64,000 bases of DNA from Orthonyx spaldingii (Eukaryota; Chordata; Aves; Passeriformes; Orthonychidae). Each line of letters begins with the position of its first letter. The stretch's first letter is position 1. The notes below the pieces were generated by a model. That model did no database searches and was not told the origin of the DNA. It worked only from the letters and a program-made list of their open reading frames with translations. The translations under genes were made by a program, and so were the position numbers. Below, piece after piece: positions 14,396 through 27,500 of the stretch. Where the stretch lies: the NCBI GenBank assembly GCA_013397795.1, contig VZTJ01001198.1, positions 963,185-1,027,184 on the forward strand, written 5' to 3'.

Positions 14396-17300
14396 CAAGT
14401 AAGAATACTAGGGCAAATAACTCAACTGTTTCTAAGATGGGGTTTGGTTACTTTTACAAGAAAAAAAAATTGTGCTTAGCTGCAGCACCTCCATTACCAT
14501 ACCTGACACTGGTGGACTAAAAATTATTATCCTGTGGTTTTATATTTGCATGTGGGAAGATCAGCCTGAAAAAAGCACCTTCCATATTTGATATTCCCAA
14601 AGTCAGAGACATCATACGTATGGCTTGTGTGCTTCACTATAATTTCTACTACTTAATTCTTCATAATTAAAAAGAAGTTCTAAACAAATGAGGGTCTGCC
14701 CTCAAGATTATGAATTTAAAGTAAAACTTGTACTTACCTAATTAGCTATGATAGGGTCCTCTAATTTATGAGAGCAGGTGCTTTTTTTCAAGGCCTAGGA
14801 CTGCTTCTAGGTTGGGAAATGCTTAGATGCAGGTGTTAACAGCTCTAATGTCAAGACTCAAACTGTGATTTGTGCACAGTGAAAATTTCCCAGTCAGCCT
14901 TAACTGCTGCTGATCTTTCACCACCCAAAGCCAGTGACAAGGCTGTTCGCAAGCAACATATATCCTCACCGCATCAGTGACACTGGAAATTGAGAAGTGA
15001 TCTGTGTGTGGTCTACCTTTCTCTTGTTTGATAGACTGATTTTTTTCCTCCCTTGCTGTAGCATTTAAACCAAAGTCTGTGTATCTCAAAGCAGCAAACT
15101 TCTTTAAAAGAAGTAGTTTGCAGTAAAGAAAATTCTGTTGTTCACTGGAAGTAACCACACTGTGAACTCCATTGACCAAAATAAAATATGTGAGGTTTTG
15201 ATATATGACATACACTTCAGTGCATGACAGAAGTATGGATTGAGGGGGATGTTTATGCCAACAAAAGATTTTTATCTAGACAACATTCATATACTACAGA
15301 TTTAAAAGCTATGGATAGGTAACATCTTATATTTTTTCTCTAAACCTCCTTGTTAAAAATTTCTTATCCAAGTGGTGCAAGGTAGAAATGAAGGCAGAAG
15401 GTTTTAAGGAGGTAGAGTGGAGTAAAATTTCAAAGCCTTTCAAACCTTCCTCTTCATTTGCTTTCTACCATGTAGGGTAGTTGGGGGTTAAGTGTCTGAG
15501 CTGTGGATCTGCAGCCTTTTGCTGGCTGGATTTGCAAAACTGAAGGATTTTTACTTTGATTAACAGGATAATTAGTGCTGTATTGTAAGCATAAGCCTCA
15601 CTGAGCTTTGTAAGTATTAATTTCTTACCTTGACCTCAGAGACTCACCACAATCCTTAATGCTGTACAGACCAGACCTGGGGTGTCTATTTAAAGACCTC
15701 CTGTGCCTTTAGCCGGTGCCTCTTTCTTGCCCTGCGTTAAGCTCCCCTTTGGCAATGGTGCAATTTCATAGCTCCTACATGGGTTTTTTTCCAAGTTTCT
15801 GTCAATCAGCTTTAAAAATTCTCACTGAGGTCATTAATGCAGTGAAGTCATGTGAGCCGTGAGAGCCAGGGTCAGCAAGCTGTGAGCCTCTGTGTCACCA
15901 GAGGACAGGAGAGGAGACTGGTGGCATTACAATGGAGCTGCTTGGATGCCGCTCCCCTTTGCTGACCCAACACCAGTCCCCGTATCTTTGTCCTCCTGTT
16001 CCCTCTGCTCCTCCTTTTACAGTGGAAGTCAATCCCACAAGTGAGTCTAACTTGCAGTAAAGTCTTGGTTAGTTAAGTTGCTGACTCCAGAGAAAAGCTG
16101 AATATTGTCATCACTCATTTTGCCTACACAATATTTCTCAGTAGGCAAATTTTCTGCTGGCAGCATCTACTGTCACTCTTGAATCTTTTTGCAAAGTGCC
16201 CATTTGGTAGCTTCAACCTATACACTAAACTTGAGAGAATTCAGAGTTACACATCAGGAATCTGTGCTGTTCTGAATTTCCAAACTGAGTTACTTCATAA
16301 GTAACAAACTGATGAACCATGGTCCTTGAACAGGCAAAGTTGGATGTGGGGTTATTGGTCTGTGTTAGCTAAGCAGGCCCAGATATGATCTGGGGGATCT
16401 CACAGAAAATGAAACAGGTGGCACAGGACAGCTGGTTTAGTGTAAATCAATCAATATTAAATCAACACTGATTCTGCTTTGGGAGGTCCTACATTATAAT
16501 TAAACATGATCTTAAGATGCCTGAAAGTTTGCAGCACTTGTTGTGATGTTAAAGTAGTGGACACCTTCTGAAGTGGGGATATGTGACACTTCACCCAGGT
16601 GGTTACTGCCATGCTGATCACGCTTGAAAACTTGTATTTTCTGAGACTAGGAGCAGCCTTCCTAGACAGATTTTAGTTTTTCCAGACCTAACAACTGCTT
16701 TTTCATTTCCCACTGTTTACAGATGGAAACGTTGGTGTTCCAGAATCTATCATCTTAATGTAAGTTAATTCCTAGACAAGCTTCCACTTTCCATGGAGAC
16801 CCTGGACAGGTTGTGGGACAGGTGAAGGTAGAAGTGAGTGGACTGCAGCGCTGTGTCTGTGCCGCAGTTCAGTGGCTTTTCTGGCATTCAAGACCAGTTG
16901 GACTGAATACCTAGAAGTGCACCGCCAAACATGCCAGCTCTGTCTCAGTGCACTGGCTGCTGGGAAGCTCTGGTATGTAGAATCCAACCATCGTCAGGGC
17001 TTGCCATAAGAATAAATTTGTAAGCAGACCATTTTTGGCTCTTGCTGTAACAGTCTCTGAAAAGAGCCATTCTTTCTGTCTTTGCTCCACCTCCCTTTCA
17101 GAGACATGACCAATGTTTTCCACAAATGGAGAAGTTTACAGTTCTCCACATATAGTAGCTCCTGCCAGAAATTATGTTTTAGTTGCCACAGCAACAACTT
17201 AATGGATTTTTAAAGCCCCTGCCACTGGCCGTGCCTCTGTCCTGTTTGTTCTTCCTGTGCATTCCCCCAGCACTGTGCAAAGCTGCAGAGGCAGTGACTG

Positions 17301-18930
17301 AGAGCTCTAATAACCCAGTAATGGATCCAATTATGGCCGTTGGTGCTTCTGTTGAGAATACATGAATAAGTAAATCCATGCATAAATATGAAAGAGTGTG
17401 TTTTTAAAGCTGCCTGAGCAGTCTCGAGGAGTGGTGGCCAGGTTGCTCTTGCCAGGCCCTGATGGAGGACGGCAGCTCAGGGCTCAGCAGCCACTCAGCT
17501 CCTCTCAGGACCGTGCCGACCCACAGGCTCCCTAGATGATGGCTGTTGTCTTACAGGCATGGCCTCACACCACAAACATTTGTTTGTGCTTCTTCCAGTT
17601 GCACTTCAGATGTCTTTGTGGGGCAGCTGGGTGCCGATGTGTCTCCTGACAGAGCCTCTCCCTTGATGGCAATCCAAACACAATAAATAGCTCCCCATTT
17701 TCATTAGTAAGTGCCACTGTGTTCACATGGGTATGAGGATTGTGGCTGGGAACAGATTAGGCAGGACAGAAAAAGTACTAACAAACTTTTGCAAGAAATA
17801 CTGCATGCTTTGAGTGCTGCTCTGTAAGTGCTGGATGATCCTTGCATCCTCTTCACACCACCAGAAAATCTGTTTCTTCCTATATCACTGTGTTTCCTTC
17901 ATCACCTCCTGATAGAAGAGGCATCCATCTTTACCTGGCTGACACACATCTGTGGCCTTCTATCATCCAGCAGTTCATCAGTCAGGTTAAAGTGCCCTCT
18001 TCCCAATTTTCCTTCCTTGTCTGCCTTTTCCCAGCTGATGCATGGAGTGGTGGGAGAATCAGTGTCTTTTGGACAGTATATGGCAGATTTTGAAAGAAGG
18101 AGTCTAGAGTATCATCAGTCCTGGAAGAGAGCTGGAGGGACAGGTATCTAAGCAGGAGAGATTGGCTGCAGAGGACCTTTCCTTTGCTTTCCCCATTCCC
18201 TGCATTTCTGTGGTGGCAGGAGGAGATGGTCATACTCCAAGATTCAGGCGGTGAGCTCATCACACCCAAATTCATTTGTAGGCACCTACTCCTACTGTTA
18301 TGTGTGTCCAGACATAAATCCTTATGCTTGTTCTAGCTACTCGTCCTCTTCCCGTGTCATTGTCCATTTGTCCCAGATCCCAGGGTTGCACAGCTGCACT
18401 GCCTGGGTTTATTTTTCTGGTACTCTCAGAGTGTCTCTGTATGGATTGGGTCAAAACAACTGCCAAGGCCATAGTGGTAATTCCCCAAAATGAGGCTTCT
18501 GTACTTTATGGGTAGAAGTTGGTGAATCTCTTGTGAAAATTATGTCCTGTAAGATACTTAGTGGCCCCTGTGAGCACAAGGGTGGTGGTCTCCCATTAGT
18601 GTTCAGAAGACAAAGATGTGTGAAAGGCATTCAGCATCAGCATTTTCTGGATTGAAACGACTATTTTCTGAGGAGTTCCTGGAGGGCCACTTTACAGATG
18701 AACCAGTGAGGAGTAGGCTGGGAAAGGCTGACAATACGTCTGTTACTGGGTGTAGATCTCTCTTTGAAACCTGAGATTCATTTCTATGCATGTTGGTTCT
18801 ATATGGCCTTTCTTTCTGAAGTGAGGTCTTGCCCTCCTGCCCTAGAGGGGTTTGCAGAATTCACCAGCTCTTGTTAACTGTTGGAAATCTGGAATGTTAA
18901 GGTAGAAATTATAGTTTAGAAGAGGTCCCT
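14396..18930. other. Gene-free stretch before the solo LTR
   Basis: Ordinary non-coding DNA of moderate AT content. Open frames are short, overlap on both strands and show no domain or splice support. No repeat family was recognised. Confidence 0.55.
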
Positions 18931-20050
18931 TGTAGGGGTTTGATCCTGCTGGATGCCAGGTGCCCACTAAAGCCACTCTTTCACTCCCCTCCTCAACTGG
19001 ACAGGGGAGAGAAAATATAATGAAAATTCATGAGTTGAGATAAGGATGGTGAGAGATCACTCGCTGATTACCATCACAAGCAAAACAGACTCAACTTGAA
19101 GAGATTATTTAATTTATTACAAAGCAAAATCAGAGTAGGATAATGAGAAGTAAAACAAATCTTAAAACCTTCACCCCCACCCCTCCCTCCTTCCCATGCT
19201 CAACTTTATTCCCAATTTTCTGCCTCCTCCCCATCAGAGACGCAGGGAGACAGGAATGGAGGTTATGGTCAGATCATCACGTGGTTTCTGCCACTGCTTC
19301 CTCCTCAGAGGGAAGACTCCTTCCTCTGCTCCAGTGGGTGAGGTCTCTCCCATAGGAGACAGTCCTCCACAAACTTCTTCAACATGAGTCCTTCCCACAG
19401 ACCATGGTTCTTCACAAACTGCTCCAGCGTGGGTCCCTTTCCATGGGGTGCTGTCCTTCAAGAATAGGGTCCAACCTGGGTCTGCCACAGGGTCACAGGT
19501 CCAGCCAGCAAACCTGCCCCAGCATGGGCTCTGCTCTCCATGGGTCTACAAGTCCTGCCAGCAGCCTGCTTCAGCCTGGGCTTCCCACCAGGTCACAGCC
19601 TCCTTTGGGCATCCACCTGCTCCAACATGGGATTCTCCAGGGCTGCAGGAGGATCTCTGCACCCCTGTTGGCCTCCATGGGCTGCAGGGACACAGCTGCC
19701 TCACCATGGGCTGCACCATGGGCTGCAGGGGAATCTCAGCTTCAGTTCCTTCTTCCTCACCTCCAGTCCCTCCTTCTGCGCTTGGAGGTGTCTGTGCAGT
19801 TGTTTCTCTCACATATTCTCACTTCTCTCTTCTCTGGCCACACGTACTTCTGCATAATAATTTGTTCCCCTTCTTAAATGTGTTATCATGGAGGCATTAC
19901 CACCATTGCTGATGGGCTTGGCCTTGGGCAGTGGTGGATCCATCTTGTATCAAGTTGGCATTGGCTCTGTCAGCCATGAGGGATACTTCTTACAGAAGCC
20001 CCTCCTGTAGCACCCGTGCTACCAAAACCTTGCCATGCAAACCTAATACA
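18931..20050 (-). mobile_element. Solo LTR of an avian ERVL-like endogenous retrovirus
   Basis: A 1.12-kb element. On the minus strand it starts TGTATTAGGTTTGCATGGCA and ends CCCCTACA, so it has TG...CA termini. It matches the pattern of a very common songbird LTR family as I remember it. The minus strand has an ATTTAAGAAG promoter-like box near 19,879-19,870 and AATAAA at 19,118-19,113 as polyadenylation signal. The middle holds imprecise internal repeats of the type CCATGGGCTGCA. No gag, pol or env frame adjoins it, so it is a solo LTR. The flanking five bases are TCCCT and TTTCT, only three of five alike, which suggests an old insertion or a misjudged edge. Confidence 0.85.
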
Positions 20051-21056
20051 TTTCTGAAAGCAGTTTCTGGTCAGTGAGCCCATTTCACTTACAGATCTGC
20101 CCACATGATCCAGATCCTAAGAAAGTTTAAAGTGCTCTGCAAAATAAGATATTCTTTGATATTTGTCTCCCAGACATCAGGGAGGCTGAGAAGAGAGTTA
20201 AAGGAGGGCTCATCTCCTCCCTGCTCAGCTGATACCTCCAGGTAAAAGGAGTGATTCTTTTCCCCCCCCTTCTCCTAACCTCACCTAGCTGTGTCACAGG
20301 AGAGTTCATTTCTGTTATGCATCATTAATCTGAGTTTCTAATAGCAGTAAAAGACTCTGAACTTGGTCGACAGAGAAGTTAACAACCAGTTTGCCTGAGC
20401 CCTAACACTTGATCATTTAGCCTTGGTTATTAACTGCAGGCAAGGACCAGTTTCTGGGAGATAATTGGGGTCATAAACAATAGCTGTGTAATGGAGAGCA
20501 TGCCCTAGGAAAGGGACTAAACATACTCAGCTGCAAGAAACTTACTGCCTTTGGACAGCATCCAGGTGCTGCCATCAGCCAGCTAGAGAACAGACAGCCA
20601 AGTTGTTGCTGTAGGGGAAGAGAGGCCTTTAGTGCTTGGCAGAATGCAGCTATGCGTGCACAGGATGGCCCCAAGGTGGAAAGATGCTTGAATGCGGCCT
20701 CAGGAGGCTTGATAAGACTTCTTAAACATCAGTCTGGGAGGGGGAGATTGGAGGCCGTGTGTCTTTTAGTCCGTTTGAGAAACAGGACTCAGCTTTTAGG
20801 AGTAATAAGTTTTGCAGCCTGAGCTGGGTTTGGTGGTGACAACTGGATTTTCCAAGTTGAAGATCCCTGTTGGCCTGCTCTTGGGTGCCTTTTACCTCAT
20901 GGGGAGAATGTGGAGACCCCTGCTGCAACCTGGGCAGTGGAACAGTGGCACTGTGTCAGTGCTCACACCATCAAGAATGTGGTGGAATGTTTGGGTTGGG
21001 CCCCAGGAGCTCTCTGCCTCCTCCAAATGTGCCGGAGTTTCTGTGAGATGTAGGTG
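20051..21056. other. Non-coding stretch between the solo LTR and the repeat-bearing exon
   Basis: About 1 kb with no supported exon. If the exon at 21.06-21.55 kb is terminal, its minus-strand 3'UTR should lie here. I saw no convincing AATAAA on the minus strand before the LTR. Confidence 0.45.
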
Positions 21057-21553
21057 TCATCTGGTGAGGGGCCAGTGCCCTTCCCAGTACATTGCCCTTC
21101 CCAGCCCTCTCCTCGCAGACCTCATGCAGAAGGGCTTCACTACAGCACCTGGTGCTAGGGCCTCGGTCTGTGACTCCTGCTTGATGAATTGAGGAGCAGC
21201 TGGATTTTCCTCTTGTGCTGGGGTCTCTGTCAGTGTCTCCTGGTCAACAACTTGAGGAGCGGCTGAGTTTTCCTCTTGTGCCAGAGTCTCTCTTTGGGTT
21301 GTCTGATCGACACAGAGAGAGAGGCCAAATTTGCCTCCTCTTGTGCCACAGGCACCAGGGGTGTGCAGTGCCCCTCTTCCTCCAGAGCACCAGGCAAGGC
21401 TGGCTGGTCCTCTGGCACTGGCAGGCCTGCCCACCCTGCTGTCCCTGCCAGCTGCTTGCTGGGGCCAGGGGCTTCCAGCCCCTCCAGCACCACTTCCTTC
21501 ATGCCTGTGGCATCATTCAGGTGCAGGTGAGGAGGTGATTTCCGCTTGTATGC
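21057..21553 (-). pseudogene. Unrecognised terminal exon with a 21-residue tandem repeat, frame broken once
   Basis: I do not recognise the protein. On the minus strand a near-ideal acceptor (CTGCTCTCCTTTCAG, ending at 21,554) is followed by an open frame starting AYKRKSPPHLHLND in phase 0. It runs 107 residues to a TGA at 21,230-21,232 and has gene-like codon use rich in Leu, Glu, Ala and Pro. From about 21,346 the DNA consists of three tandem copies of a 63-base unit, at 21,346-21,282, 21,281-21,219 and 21,218-21,156. Copies two and three read QEENSAAPQVVDQETLTETP and QEENPAAPQFIKQESQTEAL in a different frame from the upstream part. Copy one is 65 bases. The two extra bases, next to an (AG)5 run at 21,314-21,323, are what shift the frame. 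Without them one frame of 164 residues would span the exon to a stop at 21,057. It could be a real gene with a sequencing slip, a polymorphism, a decayed gene, or a gene ending early at 21,230. Confidence 0.45.
21156..21346 (-). repeat. 63-bp tandem repeat (three copies) in a coding-like frame
   Basis: The unit recurs at 63- and 65-base spacing, anchored on CCTCTTGTGC in plus-strand reading at 21,209, 21,272 and 21,337. The copies are clearly related but diverged, and most differences change residues without stops, which fits an old coding repeat better than a young satellite. A partial fourth unit may follow at about 21,155. Confidence 0.8.
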
Positions 21554-24500
21554 CTGAAAGGAGAGCAGGGGATTTGCAGAGGTTGCCTGGCTCCCCCCAT
21601 CCAACACCTGCTGGGCCCTGCTTTTGCACAGCAGGCATGAAATGCTAAGTGCAGGGGCTCTTAGGCCATTTAGGCTCTGGGTTGTTGGAGAATTAGGATT
21701 TCTCTGCCTGGAATCCCTCAATACCGAGTTGGCTTTGGTAGGAGGAAAGTCCAGAAAAACACCATTAAGAGCTTGGAGGGTATTTAAATAGAAAAGTTTT
21801 TTGTCTGTAGTTTGTAAAATAAAACTCAGTTTCTGACTATTGAGCCCATTAAGAACCCTGCTGGGAACACAATATACACAGGGGTTCTCCAAGCCATGAC
21901 AAGATGTTTTGTTTAAGGGGAAAGCTTGTTGGGACTGGAAGACAGCTTGATGGAATTTCTGATGTGGCATCAGCCTCTGATTACGTTCATGTCACTCCAG
22001 TCGTTCCCTGTGTGCATCTGATTGGAAACAAAGGGAGGAAAATAAAGGTGCAAATGCATTCCTGTAATGATTGCACTAGACAAGCTAGAGTGTGGCATGT
22101 TGGGATCTGGAGTTTCAGAAGTTTTATCCTGTCGAGAATGAGGGTAGCCTGTGCATGCACGTGGACCACAAGCTGAGCTGGACACCCTGATGAGAAAGCT
22201 AGGAAGGTACCTGACACAGATCCTGCAGCTCTGCAGTGTGGTACTTGAAAGCATCCTTGGATGCTCCCTCATTTTTAAAGGAATCAATTGTTCTGCCCTG
22301 TTGCTCCTCTGTGTGTACAGAACTGCAGAAGAAAATTTAAGAAGGCAATCAGTAGAGGAGGGTAATGTTGCTCTTCATTTCCCAATAGCAGAAGCATGAC
22401 AGCATTGCCAGGCTGGGCTGCATCACAGAATCAAGACAGTAAATGTCTTAACTTGAAGGCCTGAAAGGCTGCTGTAGGTGTGCAGCTGACTTTTTTTTCA
22501 CAGAGCCCTTGTTCTGACAGCCAAGTCTGGCTTTGCTTGGCTTTGATTCACAACAGGTAGGTACCAGAGAAGGGCAGTGATCCAGAAGGGTCTGGATTCT
22601 CCAGGCTTTCAGCTTTCCACGGCACATTGCTATCCCAGTCAGGCACGTGGGAAGATTTTCAACAATTGTTAAAGCAAATGGGAGCAGAAGTATTAGCAAT
22701 ATTTTTGAAACAGGTCTTACATTAAATCCCTGCTGGGAACTGGGTTCACCGGGCCGAAGGGACATCTTTGAGTTAGGGAAGGTCTTGCTGAAATGCGTAG
22801 GAGGTTGTTTGGCATTCCCCCTCCTGGTGCAACAGAGATGCACTGCAGGATAGAAACTCTTCAGGAGAACTAAAACCAGAATAGAGAGGGAATCGGGCTC
22901 TCTGACTTCACACACTGTGATTCTAGTACTTTATGATCAACTGGTCTTCTCCAGGCAGTGACAGGGGATATCCCAAGCTGGAGTCAAGACTGGCTCAGGA
23001 GAAAGCCAAGAGGTAATAGGAGCTCCTCCCTTTCAGATAAAGCACAGCATGTTTATCAGACCCCCCCCTCCATGAGAGACTGAGAATGTAGGGCTGATTT
23101 GCGGCTGTGAGCAGGAGATGGATAGGAGTCTCTTTTATTCCAGATATTCCTCCAGCTATATGAAGCACTAATCTCAAAGGAAGGCCTAGATATCCTAGCA
23201 TTTCCGAGAGCCAGACTAGACCCTGGCTCCATGGCAGTCCTGCCACAATATCAAAGGAATCCAATTTACCTGCAGCACCACGGAGAGCCCTTCAGCAACC
23301 ACCCAGAAGCCAGGTGTGCATAGGATCCCTGCTGTGCTGCATTGAAATCCGCCCTGGAAAGAGAAAGGACATGAATATGGAAGGAGGCAAAGGGAACTGT
23401 CACACTTGCGGGTTCATGTTCCTAAGCAGCAGCTCTTTGTCTGTGCAGTGCAGAGGCGGAGGTTTGATGTCTCTCTGGGCAGTGTTAGTGCTATCTCTAA
23501 TTTATGCATTCAGGGCTGAGATTTCCAGGTGACGGGCTCCCTGAGGAAACAACAGGTAGGACCAGCAGGCTCACTCTGAAGTGACGGGCTGAGGGGACAC
23601 GCGAGAGGTTTGGGTGCAGAGCTGGGGGATGATTTTTGCACTAGAATAGATCTAATAGTCTGAGATGTGGATGAGTCCCATCCTTCTCTGTTCAGCCTGG
23701 CTGTGGGGGAGGAATGCTCTGCCTGTTTGCTCCCAGAGGCAGCATACCTGCCCACTCATGACTGCAGTGCCCTCCCCTTGTCAGCCGAGATGTAGAACGA
23801 GTTTTTGAGACTAGGCCATCAAATACCTTCTACTAGCAGAATAATAAAGGCCTATCCTGGCCGTTCCTGGCAGACTGCAGCATGAGCAGGCAAGCATATC
23901 TGTACCTCCCCAGTAAATCGCCAGCTCAGCTGCTTCTGTAGCACACAGCTTTTAGCTTAACTGCCTTGTTATCCTTTGGATAGACAGAAAGACCCCTGGA
24001 TAGCCTCTGGGATGAATGGGTCATTTCTTTGAGTCGAAGGTCAGTGAAAATTTGTGCCTTTGCTCTTTGAGCTGCCATTCATTTTTTTCTTCAATTTCTC
24101 CATGTGCCTTGGAGAGGAGTACGGAACACATAATCAGAATAAATGCGGAATTTCTGAATATTTCACTGGTGCCAGCCATCCCGCTGGAAAGCATCCGTTG
24201 CTCAACTGCTCCAAAAGTGGAAAGAGGAAATGTCTGGACCTGGATCCTTCCCTACTACCAAGGCAGGATATGTTCCCAACGTTACTAGGAGTATTTTTGG
24301 ACAAATTCTTGGATATCTCAGCTGTAAAATGCTCAAGTTACAATCATGTGTTTCCAGAGATTAAGAGATTAAGCCTTTGATAATATCAAGGCAGAGTACA
24401 CAACATATTCATGGCAGTTGGTGAACAAAGAGAGGGGACTTTCAATGTCTAATCTTGGCAGCCTAGAGCACCTTCGTGTTAGTTAGTCTCACTCCCGTGC

Positions 24501-27500
24501 TCTTTCCCAAACTGCTGCTGGGACCGAACTTCATGTCCTTTTTTGATAAATTGTGAGTTAGCAATATTGTCATGGGAAGGACTTTTAGCCTCACTGGACA
24601 GAGGAGGCTTAGCTGAGTCTGCCTTTGTTTAAAATCCACTGGGTAGCACTAGAGCATGGAAAAAAAGTTATTTCTTACATAAGCTTGGATTATGTTATTT
24701 ACTCTCCATTGTTTGTAAGGGCCTCATAGAACTGTGAAAATGACCTTTATTTCTCTATGGATTTTGTCCTTTTTCACTTTACAAATATTGATTTTTTTTT
24801 TTTTCTCCTGTGTCTTTATCAGAGCTGAATTAACAAGACTGTTTAACAAGATCCTCTGATTCATTTGGGTTCTTTTTGTGCCAGGTACTATCACAAGCAG
24901 CTGAAAGCAGCTCAGTGAAGAATGTGCAACCACTGCTACAGAACTGACGGAGGAGGTGATGTGCCCTGACAAGAGCTGAGCTAGCATGGGTCAAAGAGCA
25001 AGCTTAAAAAGATGGTCTCTTCAGCCTGGGCACGAATGCTAGGAAGGGTTACTTGTAAGGAATAAATTTTTTTGTTGGAAAGCTCTCTTCCTCATGCCTT
25101 TAAAGCTTGAGGCCACTGAAAATTGCTGAGTCTGCTGGATTATTCGTGTTCCACCCACAGATCCCCAAGTGGGATCAAGGGTCCCTATTCATGGCAAGAG
25201 GTGATTCCTGTCCTTGTGATCCAAAATCTCAGTGTAGCAGTGATGAGACTCCAAAAGGAAAAGGAGCCATTGGTGCAGCTTTATGTGTTCTTTCTTGCCA
25301 AGCTTTTAAGCAAGCCTCTTAACTGATTCAGGTGCTTGTAGGTGGAGCAAAAAGTGGAAATTGAAAGCAGGCAGGAACATAAAGGTCAAACAAGTCAAGT
25401 CTGATGGCCACTTTTGATGCTTTTAACACAAGTACAGGAAAGGTACAGCCCAACTGATAGCTGTCCCTGGCTGTTCATGCTTGCCATAATGCACCAGTGC
25501 ATTTTCTAGCACAGGGCCCAGAGGGTGGTGAGGGTAGGGAGGAAGCAGTCACCATGCACAGTTCTTTGTGGCAAGCTGGAATCTCTTGCCTTTTGAGATC
25601 ATCTTTCCACTCAGTCAGCAGCCTTGAGATATCCTATAGGTTTTTTATTGACCTGTCTGGCCAGTAGCAAAAGCCCATTTCTGTATATATTCCACATGGA
25701 AAGTTATGTTGCGATGGAGATAGAAAGGGGAATGTCCAGATTTCTTTCTTCCTGAAGGGCCAACAGTGCTCAGTTTTGTTCTAGTTCTCTTCTGTGAGCT
25801 CATCTTTCTTGCAACCTATACACCATGGTAAGAGATGTCAAATGAGACAAGAGTCTTCTTAAACCAGCTGCCATACAGGCCTATAGAAAGGGTAAATCCT
25901 CATCCTTAAGCCGTTGTCAGCTGCATCAGAAGACTGGCAAGCTTTGGAGAACTTTGTCCTGGTGTGCACTTGTCTCTCTCTGAGATGAGGTGAAGTATGT
26001 CAGTGGGAGCTGGGAGATTGTTTCTAAGTAGTACCATGAGGCCAACCGGTTAATGTTCATTAGTTTCCCCTCTGCAAAGGGTGGACTTCTCCCTCAGCTT
26101 CGCAGAGCTGGGATTAACTCCTGCCTGCCAGTCCACTCCACTGCAGGTCGTGCAGGATCCCCAGCATGCTGTCTGGGCAGTCACACCATCCCTGGCTGAA
26201 ACAGGCCAGGAACGTGGAGAGGAGGCAGAGGAGATGTAGCTGTCAGCAATAATGCTGAGAACAGAGCTGGGTCTCCAGGCTCCTGCCTTATCCACGTCCT
26301 TTCTAGTAGATGATACTGCCTGTCCGGCAACTCATTTGTGTTTTTCTGGAGCACATGGAGCATTACCTCTGGGCTGTGGGCCATCCTGTCTTCGGCTTCA
26401 TTAGAGACTGTCTCTATACACCAGAATAGCTGAAGTCTTGTAAGAATCAAAAGGTCCCAGGATATGCTGGTTGAAGGAGGCTCTGGCTGTTCCTGACAAA
26501 CTGTTATAGCTATGTAAAAGAGAGATTTCTGGATCAAAAAACCCAGTCACCTCCTGCAGGATGGCAAAGCAAAGGAACTTCTTTTTTTCAAGAAATAGAA
26601 ACCCGTATCAGGGCAGATCTTGGCTCTGGTATTTGAAAGCTCTTAGGAAGTGAGAGAACAAGTTTATGTTTCTCCTCCAATTAGTATCTCTTCTTACAAA
26701 GTGACACAGTTCGACAAAAACAGTGCAAATAGCCACTGCTTGGGCAATTTTGTGTGTGTGTGTGGCTGGCAGTGTCCTTGGGCTGACTCAAGCTTGGTCA
26801 AATGCCTTGACCACTGGGTTGTTAGCTGCTCTGAGGCCAAACTCCCTGAATTCTTTTTTCAGTGAAAGTTTGAAGAATGCCATTGTGTTTTTACAAACAG
26901 TTTCTGTTTTGGTGACACGAAGCTTACCAACAAAGAGAGTCAGGAAGCTCCCAACCGACGAAGTGTCACACTTCCAGAGTCAGAGCATTGGCTGCTTCTC
27001 CCCCAAGGCTCAGCCAAGGAAAACAAGCCACTCCATATCGCTGTTCATTTACCCTCCTGAACCTTGTCTCTCAGTGCTTCAAGGTAGATGCTTCAGCAGT
27101 TAATACTGCTCCTGGGAAATGTGCAAGGAACAATTAAAGCTCATTGTGCCAGTGAAGAGCCCTGGGGTGAGCTGGGCTGTGGAGAGAGCTGCCCCCGTTT
27201 TGCTGTGTGCAGCAGCTTCCTGAACAATGCCATTGCAGAGAGAGATGAGTATGTCTTGCTGATTGCAGAGTTAAAGTTTAAAACTCCAGGGCTAAACTCA
27301 ATGTGGCGTTTCTAGGCTTTTTGCTGGTGGCAGCCATCGTGGTTTGTAGCATTTGGTGCCTGGGCAGAACAGGGCTGGATAGAGCCCAGCTGCTGAGCCT
27401 GCAAAGCCTTTTCCAATAGCTGCAGCATGGAACTGATGGCAGGAGTGAAGGACGAGTGTTTGAAGAACAAACACTTTGTAGTGCTCCCTTTAACATTTTG

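Noticed and set aside
19143..19912. Overlapping 105-157-residue plus-strand frames
   Set aside because: They lie inside the solo LTR and arise from its internal repeats.
27088..27166. Possible 5' coding exon of the TMEM263-like gene (ends ...SEEPWG before GTGAGC, in the required phase 1)
   Set aside because: Phase and the EEP residues fit, but the preceding residues (LLLGNVQGTIKAHC) do not resemble the family N-terminus, so I take it as chance.
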